NCBI GenBank assembly: GCA_030599175.1
Contig: JAUVON010000101.1
Span: 1-8,396, forward strand
Length of the DNA: 8,396 nt
Origin: Desulfobulbaceae bacterium
Lineage (GTDB): Bacteria > Desulfobacterota > Desulfobulbia > Desulfobulbales > Desulfocapsaceae
Direction: 5' to 3'
Positions 1-6,066 of this stretch are shown here, piece after piece. The translations under genes and the position numbers were made by a program. Numbering within the stretch: position 1 is the first letter of the stretch; each line of letters opens with the position of its first letter. The notes beneath the pieces are model-generated. The model made no database searches. It saw only the letters and a program-made list of their open reading frames with translations, and was not told the DNA's origin.

Positions 1-453
1 CTCCGGGAAGTTCTGGGATTTCTTGAGCAGGAGGCTTTATACAACCGTATTCGTTTCGAACTCTCTTTTGCTGAAGATCTTCCTATGGTTTTCAGCGATC
101 GGGGGCAGCTGCAGCAGATATTCCTGAATATTATCAATAACGCTATTGATGCCATTGGAAAGGATGGTTTGATCACGCTCTCCGCCGACCTTCATGATGA
201 GGAGAATATAGATGTGAATATTCAGGATACAGGGCCGGGTATGTCTTCTGAAATTGTAAAACGCATATTCGATCCTTTTTTTACCACAAAAGAACTTGGC
301 AAAGGAACCGGCCTTGGCCTGTCCATAACCTATGGTCTTGCTCAAAAATTAGGTGGAAATATTACAGTCGAGTCGAAAGTAGGTGAGGGGACAACTTTTA
401 CCGTACGTTTACCGATAAACGATACCCGCAAAGAGGGGAATTTCAATGAGTGA
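1..453 (+). CDS. Sensor histidine kinase, C-terminal ATPase domain (5' end outside window)
   Basis: The frame is open from the first base, so this is the last 150 residues of a longer kinase. The catalytic ATP-binding (HATPase_c) domain is complete in motif order. The N box reads NIINNAIDAI (around 127-156), the G1 box DTGPGM (226-243), the F box FDPFF (around 268-282) and the G2 box GKGTGLGLS (298-324), followed by the usual closing strand with TVRLP. All nucleotide-binding residues look intact, so the kinase should be active. The dimerisation/histidine domain and any sensor domain lie upstream and cannot be judged. An internal ATG at 85 is not a credible start because it falls inside the conserved domain. 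The stop codon overlaps the next gene's start by 8 nt, so the two are translationally coupled and this kinase probably phosphorylates that response regulator. Confidence 0.93.
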   Translation, partial: LREVLGFLEQEALYNRIRFELSFAEDLPMVFSDRGQLQQIFLNIINNAIDAIGKDGLITLSADLHDEENIDVNIQDTGPGMSSEIVKRIFDPFFTTKELGKGTGLGLSITYGLAQKLGGNITVESKVGEGTTFTVRLPINDTRKEGNFNE

Positions 454-829
454 GATAAAGGTACTGATTGTTGATGATGAGGTTGAGTTTGCTGAGGCCT
501 TGGCAGAACGTCTCGAACTGAGAGGATTCCAACTGGAAACTGCTGATTGCGGCAGGGATGGCCTGGCGGCATTAAGCACAGGTACCCTTCCTGATGTGAT
601 TCTTCTTGACCTGAAAATGCCGGATATGAGTGGCTTTGAGGTGCTGGTTGAAGTGAAAGAAAAACATCCCTCAATTGAGGTAATTATGCTTACAGGCCAT
701 GGAGCTGTTTCCGGGGGGATTGACAGCATGGAACGGGGAGCATTCGATTTTATCATGAAACCGGTTGATCTTGATGAGTTGATGGAGAAAATAAAGCTTG
801 CCTATGACAAACGTAGTTCAACTGATTAG
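446..829 (+). CDS. Single-domain response regulator (CheY-like receiver)
   Basis: This 127-aa protein is one receiver domain with nothing attached. It has the acidic pair D10/D11, the phospho-acceptor D55 in LLDLKMPD, the switch threonine T83 in MLTGHG, an aromatic at F102 and the conserved K105 followed by Pro. All the residues needed for phosphorylation are present. There is no DNA-binding, AAA+ or enzymatic output domain, so it must act by protein contact or as a relay intermediate. A strong ribosome binding site (gagggg, 433-438) sits 7 nt before the ATG, and the start lies inside the end of the kinase gene. The neighbouring histidine-helix protein at 980 is a natural candidate for the next step of a phosphorelay; that partner assignment is inferred from position only. 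Confidence 0.95.
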   Translation: MSEIKVLIVDDEVEFAEALAERLELRGFQLETADCGRDGLAALSTGTLPDVILLDLKMPDMSGFEVLVEVKEKHPSIEVIMLTGHGAVSGGIDSMERGAFDFIMKPVDLDELMEKIKLAYDKRSSTD

Positions 830-918
830 TTGTAAGTGCTATTACTCCATAAAAGCTGTAATAAAAAACAAGAAAATCTGGACTGCTATTAAACTCGACT
901 GGTTGATGCCAGCAACAA

Positions 919-932
919 GGCACTTATCCAGC
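919..932 (+). promoter_or_regulatory. Weak -24/-12 (sigma-54-type) promoter candidate
   Basis: The 150-nt gap before the gene at 980 contains aGGCACttatccaGCg, with the required GG-N10-GC spacing (GG at 919-920, GC at 931-932). The -24 half (GGCAC) fits well, but the -12 half is caGC rather than TTGC, so this is a marginal match. Transcription would start near 943-945, leaving a leader of about 35 nt. Confidence 0.25.
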
Positions 933-948
933 GATACTAAAAAAATTT

Positions 949-970
949 CCGACTTGTCGGGTTAGGAGGT
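949..970 (+). promoter_or_regulatory. CUUG-tetraloop hairpin abutting a strong ribosome binding site
   Basis: The sequence ccgacttgtcgg (949-960) can form a short stem capped by a CUUG tetraloop. It is followed almost at once by the Shine-Dalgarno taggaggt (963-970), 9 nt before the ATG at 980. The strong SD supports the chosen start. The hairpin may keep the ribosome site exposed or protect the 5' end; its role is inferred. Confidence 0.4.
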
Positions 971-979
971 TGTCCGAAA

Positions 980-1645
980 ATGGAAAATAGATTACGGGAT
1001 AGGCAGCTTGCTTCTTTGGGGAAATTACTGGCAGGGTACACCCATGAACTTAAAAATCATCTGGCAATTATTAACGAATCAAGTGGGTTAATGGATGATC
1101 TGCTCGAGATGTCTGAGGGAGGGGATGATAAACTCCACGAGAGATTCAAAAAGATAATTGTAACTATTGGTGAACGTATCTCCCAGGCAAATGCAATGGC
1201 CATGTATTTGAACAGGGTGGCCCACCGCATGGATCATCCCACATCGACTTTTAATGTAAATGATCTGTTGATAGAGGAACTTGCCCTTATGAATCGATTT
1301 GCGGCAATGAAACAAATTTCTTTTGAACAGGATCTACAGGAGGATATTCCTTCAGTTTATAACAACGCTTCATTATTGCAGTTTATTATATTTTCCCTGG
1401 TGAATGAGCTCCTTGAAATCCTTGAGAGCGGGTCTGCAATCCGTTTTGTTTCAGCTATGCAGGGGCAGGATATTGAAATCATAATAGAGTCCGATGGTGC
1501 CATCTCCAATGGTGATGAGTTGGTTGGCTCCGATCAAATGTTCCAGATTCTGGACTTTGCCGCTGGGAAAATGAATCTTGGTTTTAACCGGCAGGTTTCT
1601 GAGGGAGAATATCAGAAAATCTCTTTGATTCTGCCTGTTGGGTAA
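980..1645 (+). CDS. Histidine-kinase-like protein with degenerate ATPase domain; possible histidine phosphotransferase
   Basis: This 221-aa protein has no signal peptide and no membrane segment. Residues 8-50 resemble a kinase dimerisation helix, with ASLGKLLAGYTHELKNH carrying the candidate phospho-acceptor H22 followed by E23. The C-terminal half keeps the fold-like spacing of an ATPase domain but not its motifs. In the N-box region (LLQFIIFSLVNELLEIL) the first Asn is replaced. The DxGxG position reads ESDGAISNG, there is no FxPF box, and the glycine-rich lid is reduced to GKMNLGF. ATP binding therefore looks lost. A DHp helix pair plus a vestigial ATPase domain is the known architecture of Spo0B- and ChpT-type phosphotransferases, and the isolated receiver just upstream fits such a relay. 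An alternative is a fast-evolving kinase with an unusual nucleotide pocket. The strong SD at 963-970 fixes the start. Confidence 0.75.
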   Translation: MENRLRDRQLASLGKLLAGYTHELKNHLAIINESSGLMDDLLEMSEGGDDKLHERFKKIIVTIGERISQANAMAMYLNRVAHRMDHPTSTFNVNDLLIEELALMNRFAAMKQISFEQDLQEDIPSVYNNASLLQFIIFSLVNELLEILESGSAIRFVSAMQGQDIEIIIESDGAISNGDELVGSDQMFQILDFAAGKMNLGFNRQVSEGEYQKISLILPVG

Positions 1646-1698
1646 AAAGATATAAATGAATTTTGAGGAAACAAAGGGGAATAATTCTGCGCTGATTA

Positions 1699-1744
1699 TG
1701 TGCCAATGCACAAAAGAACCGTTTAAATACAAAATCTTTATAAC
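1699..1744 (+). promoter_or_regulatory. Candidate Crp/FNR-family operator with downstream -10 element
   Basis: In the 174-nt gap before the flavoprotein gene, tgtgc-caat-gcaca (1699-1712) is a perfect 5-bp inverted repeat with 4-nt spacing, the geometry of Crp/FNR-family half-sites. About 26 nt later is a TATAAC -10-like hexamer (1739-1744) with no recognisable -35. The operator centre lies about 43-45 bp before the implied start point, near the -41.5 position of class II activator-dependent promoters. The motifs are visible; the regulator and function are inferred. Confidence 0.35.
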
Positions 1745-1755
1745 ATATATGGTTG

Positions 1756-1779
1756 GTTCCCCAGGGTGACGAGGGGAAC
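1756..1779 (+). promoter_or_regulatory. Leader stem-loop before the flavoprotein gene
   Basis: The arms gttcccc (1756-1762) and ggggaac (1773-1779) pair perfectly around a 10-nt loop. The stem begins only a few bases after the transcription start implied by the -10 element at 1739-1744, so it could be a stabilising 5' hairpin. It is not followed by a continuous T-run (ttactttta), so it is at best a weak terminator for the upstream gene. Confidence 0.4.
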
Positions 1780-1819
1780 TTACTTTTATTGAAAACAAAT
1801 AATTACAGGAGGGTGAATT

Positions 1820-3181
1820 ATGAGGAACGTAAATGTCATTATCGTCGGTGGAGGTCCAGCTGGAGTTATTACCGCCCTAACCGCAAAAAGTGTATATCCT
1901 GATAAATCGGTTTGTGTCATTAAAGAAATTGGCGATGGAGTTATTCCCTGTTCTATCCCATATATGATGCAGACTCTATCAGATCCCAAGCAGAATGTCG
2001 CAGGAAATATGCCCCTGGAACAGGCGGGAATTGAGATCAAAGTAGGAAAGGTAGTTTCTTTTGATGCTGAAGCACAGACAGTTGCTTTGGAGGGTGGTGA
2101 TATTCTGAGTTATGAAAAATTGGTTTTGGCAACCGGGACAGAAGTTGTTCTGCCGCCAATCCAGGGTATCGATTTAGATGGCGTTTACACCGTCCGCAAA
2201 AGTTTATCGGCTATGACTGTTTTACGGAAAAAAGTGCATGCTGCCAGAAATGTTGTAATTATTGGCGGTGGTTTTATCGGGGCAGAATTCGCTGATGAGT
2301 TGTCACAAATTGCAAATGTGAGTGTTCATCTGGTCGAACTTATGCCGAAACTTCTTTTCAATGCCTTTGATGATGAATTTTGCGATAATGTTTCGGAAAT
2401 TCTCAGCAAACAGGGGGTTAGTCTCCATTTAAACAGTCGTGTGGCATCTATAGACGGTGATAAGGGAGTTAAATCTGTGACCCTCGACAGTGGAGAACAA
2501 CTGCCCGCTGACCTGGTGTTGGTCAGTATTGGAGCCAGACCATCAAATGTGCTTGCTGAAGAGGCCGGTCTGTTGATCGCTGAAAATGGTTCCATCTGGG
2601 TGGACGATTATATGAGAACCAGCGTCGAAGATGTATTTGCTGTTGGTGACTGCGCCTTGAAACGTGATTTTTTCACCCGTAAGGCAGCACCTGTCTGGCT
2701 GGCCTCGACTGCTACTGCAGAGGCGAGAAACGCAGGTACAAATATTTACGGTATTCGCGTTTTGCATCAAATACAAGGGACAGTGGCAGCTTTTTCTACA
2801 CAGATTGGTGGTTTTTCCCTGGCAAGTGCCGGGATGACGAGTCGATCCATTGAAAAAGAAGGTTTTCGCGTGGTTTCGGCCACCGCAGAAGCACCGGATC
2901 GACACCCTGGAATGCTTCCGGGAGCCAGCACAATGAAGGTAAAATTGTTCTTTTCCGATCGTTCAGGAATCATTCTTGGCGGTCAGGTATCCGGCGGTCC
3001 TTCAGTTGGAGAATTAATTAATGTTATTGCTCTGGCTATTCAGAAGAAGGTCACCGTGCGGGAGATGGATATGATGCAGATTGCCACTCATCCATTATTA
3101 ACATCGGCGCCGACAGTGCATCCATTGATCAATGCCGCACATCAGGCCCTGGCCAAGCTGCGTGCGACTATAAAAGTATAG
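1820..3181 (+). CDS. FAD-dependent pyridine nucleotide-disulfide oxidoreductase (CoA-disulfide reductase / NADH oxidase-like)
   Basis: The 453-aa length matches the single-cysteine branch of the disulfide reductase superfamily (CoA disulfide reductase, NADH oxidase/peroxidase, polysulfide reductase). An N-terminal FAD fold carries VGGGPAG (residues 9-15). A single cysteine, C44 in IPCSIPYM, sits where these enzymes hold their redox-active Cys. A second Rossmann fold for NAD(P)H has IIGGGFIGAEF (around 147-157). The second FAD motif is AVGDC (274-278), and the last 120 residues fit the dimerisation domain. It is soluble, with no signal peptide. The SD aggaggg (1807-1813), 6 nt before the ATG, supports the start. 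It lies 65 nt before the polyferredoxin fusion in the same direction, which suggests cotranscription and that it may feed electrons from NAD(P)H, or supply a persulfide/thiol substrate. The exact substrate cannot be read from the sequence. Confidence 0.9.
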   Translation: MRNVNVIIVGGGPAGVITALTAKSVYPDKSVCVIKEIGDGVIPCSIPYMMQTLSDPKQNVAGNMPLEQAGIEIKVGKVVSFDAEAQTVALEGGDILSYEKLVLATGTEVVLPPIQGIDLDGVYTVRKSLSAMTVLRKKVHAARNVVIIGGGFIGAEFADELSQIANVSVHLVELMPKLLFNAFDDEFCDNVSEILSKQGVSLHLNSRVASIDGDKGVKSVTLDSGEQLPADLVLVSIGARPSNVLAEEAGLLIAENGSIWVDDYMRTSVEDVFAVGDCALKRDFFTRKAAPVWLASTATAEARNAGTNIYGIRVLHQIQGTVAAFSTQIGGFSLASAGMTSRSIEKEGFRVVSATAEAPDRHPGMLPGASTMKVKLFFSDRSGIILGGQVSGGPSVGELINVIALAIQKKVTVREMDMMQIATHPLLTSAPTVHPLINAAHQALAKLRATIKV

Positions 3182-3246
3182 CTGTCTGGTGTGCCGAGAC
3201 TGCTCACTGGATTTATAAAACATGGTTTAATAACAGCGTTGAACCC

Positions 3247-5874
3247 ATGCTTGCACAAAAAAAACTAAGTCAGAATCTGTATAAATCTGTCCTCTTCAGA
3301 GATGTTGATGCCGAAGAGGTGGAACAGATTATCGCCGTTGCTCATTGGCTCGTTGTCAAGCAGGGGGATTACGTCTACCAGCAGGACGAAAATGACCGTC
3401 GTTTCTACCTGGTGGCAGATGGTGAAGTGGAACTGACGTTGAATGATGAGAGTGGTGGTCAGATCATTGTCAGTCATATTGGCCAGGGCGGCCATTTCGG
3501 TGAAACCGCCCTGTTGACTCACAGCAGTAACTGTCTTAATGCGAGAGCATTGACTGATCTTTCCCTTATCCGCTTCGACAGTGATACTTTTATCTCCGTG
3601 TTGCTTGCCAATAATTTTATCCAGCAGCAACTCAGCATAACCTTGGCCAACCGTTTGCGGGTTTCTTTTCACGATCATGCAAACGCCCTGGCCAAGGTAA
3701 ACAATATTCATAAAAGCTCCAACCATAATCTGGATCCGACCTTTTTTTTAGGATCGCAACCCTCGGTGGCAGAAAATAAGCAGTCCCTTGCTGCAGGCAG
3801 TGAGACCCGACTGGCTGAATCCACCATTGCACGACAGAGTAGAAAGGCAGCCAGATTGTATAGCAATAACCTGAAACCAGTACTCCTCACAGGTGAGTCA
3901 GGAACTGGACGCCGTATGGTCGCTTATGAGGTTCATCGCGCCAGTACTTACAAGAACGGTCCTTATCTTGAATTAGATATCCGCACCATCGATCCTGCAC
4001 ATCTGGAAGTCGAACTTTTCGGTTTTGGGGGAGATTTTTCCGCGTTCTCGCAGATAGACCAACTCGGGATTTTAGAGCGGTTGAAAGGGGGAACTGTAGT
4101 TCTGTACAATGCCGAATATCTGGAACCCGATTTCCAGCGGCAGCTTGCAGGAATGATTAGAAAAGCCGACTTTATCAAGGATGCTCAACACCCCAGAATC
4201 CTTCTGATCTGCAAAGACAGACCACGGCAGCAGGACGGCCATAATCGGCTGCTGCCTTCTCTGTATACTTTGGTAGCTGACCAGCATTTCACTGTGGCTC
4301 CATTGCGAGAGCATCGTCGGGATATCCCACGGTTGATTCAATATTATCTCAAGCGTTACAGCCTGCAGTACAACAAGGTCATCAACCTGGTGGATGACCA
4401 GACTTTGGGCACATTCATGAACTACGACTGGCCAGGAAATTTGACTGAAATGGCCAGTGTAGTACAGCGAGCTGTTATTCTCGGCAAAAGCAACGAACCT
4501 CTAAATGATCAGATCCTTCTGGGAATACCCAAACCTGAAGGAAAGTGGGAATTTAACCTGCTGCGACTGTCAGGAATTCGAGCCTTTTTTTCCAGTCGGT
4601 TCTATCCAGTGCTGCCCAGGGCAGTGGTCGGTATTTTCTTTGTTCTTGTTCTGGTTGCTTTATTCTTTGGTCCAGTCACAGCCGAAAAGAATATTGGACT
4701 TACTCTCAGCTGGGTGGTGGGTTGGCCTCTGCTTATTTTTTCTTTCTTTTTCCTGGCTCGAACCTGGTGCAGTATCTGTGCGTTGTCAGTCCCCGGTTGG
4801 CTGGCTCAATTAGTGCTGAAGCCACAGCGACCGACCCCCCGGCTGATCAAACAGTATTCCGGATGGATATTGACCTGTCTCTGTATCTTCTTGTTTTGGG
4901 TGGAGATTGGCTGGAATGCTTACGATTCACCCAGACTCACCGCCTGGATTATATTTTCTATCACTCTGGGTTCGTTTTTTTTCAGCATGTTCTTCAAACG
5001 AAGGGTCTGGTGCCGTTATCTTTGTCCGCTGGGTGCAATCAACGCCTTGTTCTCCATGCCGTCCATTTTGGAACTGCGAGCCAATACACATATGTGCCTG
5101 AACCGCTGCACAGAACACTTCTGTTACACTGGCGGTGACAGCGCTGCCGGCTGTCCCATGTTCCGCCATCCTTCCCTGGTTGATAACAACCGGGATTGTA
5201 TCCTTTGCGGTCAATGTGTCAAAAATTGCAAGCTGAACTCAATTCACCTTAATTTACGTCTGGCCCCCCAGGAGTTGTGGAATCAGCAGTCACCACGCCT
5301 GGAGGATTCCGTTCTTGTGGTCAGCCTGGCAGCCATTTTTTATCCATTTGCCATTAGCCAGAATTATCCCGGTGTTGTTTTGAGTTGGACTGGGATTATC
5401 CATGATACAGGCCTTCCCTATAGCACAGCCCTGACCTCAAGTATCTTCCTCTTTATATCCATTCTCATCTACCTGGTCGGCTATGCTATTATGTCTAAGA
5501 TCATGGCGCGAACCACTGGCAACAACTGGAAGGCTACCGCGTCCATCTTCGGTTACGGCATGATTCCCCTTGTGCTTAGTGCTTTTATGGCAGTACATCT
5601 GGAAATTTTTATTAGTGGCCTCTGGCTGCTCGCAGCCAATCTGCAGGATATCGTTGGTTTAAGCGGGCATTACGCTTCAAGGCGATTAATGAGTCACGAT
5701 GCCACCACTATTCTTAAACTTATCACCATCATCGGGGGTCTGATAGCCTCGCTATATGCCACTCAGCGTATTATCAAGCGTTTGCTTGGGGATCGTCAAT
5801 ATTCACAGAAGATGTTTGTGCTTCCTGCTTTATTGCTTTGTCTGTCTGCTATTGCGTACCTCCAGTTTGCATGA
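3247..5874 (+). CDS. Fusion: cyclic-nucleotide-binding domain + degenerate sigma-54-type AAA+ domain + NapH/NosR-like membrane polyferredoxin
   Basis: This is one 875-aa frame with three parts. Residues 15-140 form a cNMP-binding beta-barrel; the phosphate-binding cassette FGETALL (84-90) with R100 is preserved. Residues 180-430 follow the sigma-54 activator AAA+ domain, but each key motif is altered. Walker A is GESGTGR with R222 for Lys. The GAFTGA loop reads GDFSAFS (262-268). Walker B is VVLYNA with no DE (284-289). The sensor I Asn is missing, and sensor II reads WPGNLTE (395-401) with Thr for Arg. From 459 to the end there are about nine membrane segments with WCSIC (C508, C511), WCRYLCP (C589, C593), an atypical cluster C617/C621/C626/C636-Pro and a classic ferredoxin cluster C651/C654/C657/C661. 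No DNA-binding helix-turn-helix is present. The likely role is membrane electron transfer gated by a ligand or redox signal in the cytoplasmic head. No good Shine-Dalgarno precedes the ATG, though no better start exists nearby. Confidence 0.9.
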   Translation: MLAQKKLSQNLYKSVLFRDVDAEEVEQIIAVAHWLVVKQGDYVYQQDENDRRFYLVADGEVELTLNDESGGQIIVSHIGQGGHFGETALLTHSSNCLNARALTDLSLIRFDSDTFISVLLANNFIQQQLSITLANRLRVSFHDHANALAKVNNIHKSSNHNLDPTFFLGSQPSVAENKQSLAAGSETRLAESTIARQSRKAARLYSNNLKPVLLTGESGTGRRMVAYEVHRASTYKNGPYLELDIRTIDPAHLEVELFGFGGDFSAFSQIDQLGILERLKGGTVVLYNAEYLEPDFQRQLAGMIRKADFIKDAQHPRILLICKDRPRQQDGHNRLLPSLYTLVADQHFTVAPLREHRRDIPRLIQYYLKRYSLQYNKVINLVDDQTLGTFMNYDWPGNLTEMASVVQRAVILGKSNEPLNDQILLGIPKPEGKWEFNLLRLSGIRAFFSSRFYPVLPRAVVGIFFVLVLVALFFGPVTAEKNIGLTLSWVVGWPLLIFSFFFLARTWCSICALSVPGWLAQLVLKPQRPTPRLIKQYSGWILTCLCIFLFWVEIGWNAYDSPRLTAWIIFSITLGSFFFSMFFKRRVWCRYLCPLGAINALFSMPSILELRANTHMCLNRCTEHFCYTGGDSAAGCPMFRHPSLVDNNRDCILCGQCVKNCKLNSIHLNLRLAPQELWNQQSPRLEDSVLVVSLAAIFYPFAISQNYPGVVLSWTGIIHDTGLPYSTALTSSIFLFISILIYLVGYAIMSKIMARTTGNNWKATASIFGYGMIPLVLSAFMAVHLEIFISGLWLLAANLQDIVGLSGHYASRRLMSHDATTILKLITIIGGLIASLYATQRIIKRLLGDRQYSQKMFVLPALLLCLSAIAYLQFA

Positions 5875-5915
5875 CGGGTAGTTGAGTCAAATTCTCGGAA
5901 AATAGAAAAATCAGG

Positions 5916-5955
5916 GACACGATTCCGAATCAAAAAGACGATTCGGAATCGTGTC
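5916..5955. repeat. Perfect 16-bp inverted repeat between convergent genes
   Basis: The arms gacacgattccgaatc (5916-5931) and its exact complement (5940-5955) flank an 8-nt loop. It lies 41 nt past the fusion gene stop and 111 nt past the octaheme gene stop. Read on the minus strand, the stem is followed within a few bases by a short T-rich stretch (gatttttc), so it can serve as the terminator of the cytochrome operon. On the plus strand no T-run follows directly. Its perfection suggests a REP-like dispersed element rather than a plain terminator; this is inferred. Confidence 0.7.
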
Positions 5956-5981
5956 TCATAGTTCCTACATATTATTTTTAT

Positions 5982-6025
5982 GATGGCGTCGTAAAAAGTC
6001 CGATCTCCTGCGTTGCAGGTTTTTC
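5982..6025 (+). repeat. Probable fragment of a dispersed intergenic repeat, containing a small hairpin with T-run
   Basis: The segment beginning gatggcgtcgtaaaaagtc and running through the small hairpin resembles, from memory, a repeat dispersed in intergenic regions of sulfate-reducer genomes, whose full copies end in the inverted complement (gactttttacg...). No such complement follows here, so this would be half an element. Inside it, cctgc-gtt-gcagg (6007-6019) followed by ttttt (6020-6024) could act as a weak intrinsic terminator for the plus-strand genes. A second small hairpin, cggtg-agg-caccg, follows at 6025-6037. Confidence 0.4.
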
Positions 6026-6066
6026 GGTGAGGCACCGGGTAGTTACAATAAACCTTGATATACTGG

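Noticed and set aside
1756..1790. Hairpin before the flavoprotein gene as an intrinsic terminator
   Set aside because: The stem is good, but the following sequence is ttactttta, not a continuous T-run, and it lies just inside the implied transcript of the downstream gene.
3265..4341. Minus-strand open frames of 66-153 codons opposite the cNMP and AAA+ domains
   Set aside because: They are antisense to a well-supported gene and show no recognisable motifs or start signals.
3247..4560. Calling the fusion a sigma-54-dependent transcription activator
   Set aside because: Walker A Lys, Walker B acids, GAFTGA and sensor II Arg are all missing, and the C-terminus is a membrane Fe-S protein rather than a helix-turn-helix.
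4505..5138. Overlapping plus-strand frames of 64-138 codons inside the fusion gene
   Set aside because: They lie in other frames of a gene with clear domain structure, have no ribosome sites, and their translations match no family; they are shadow frames.
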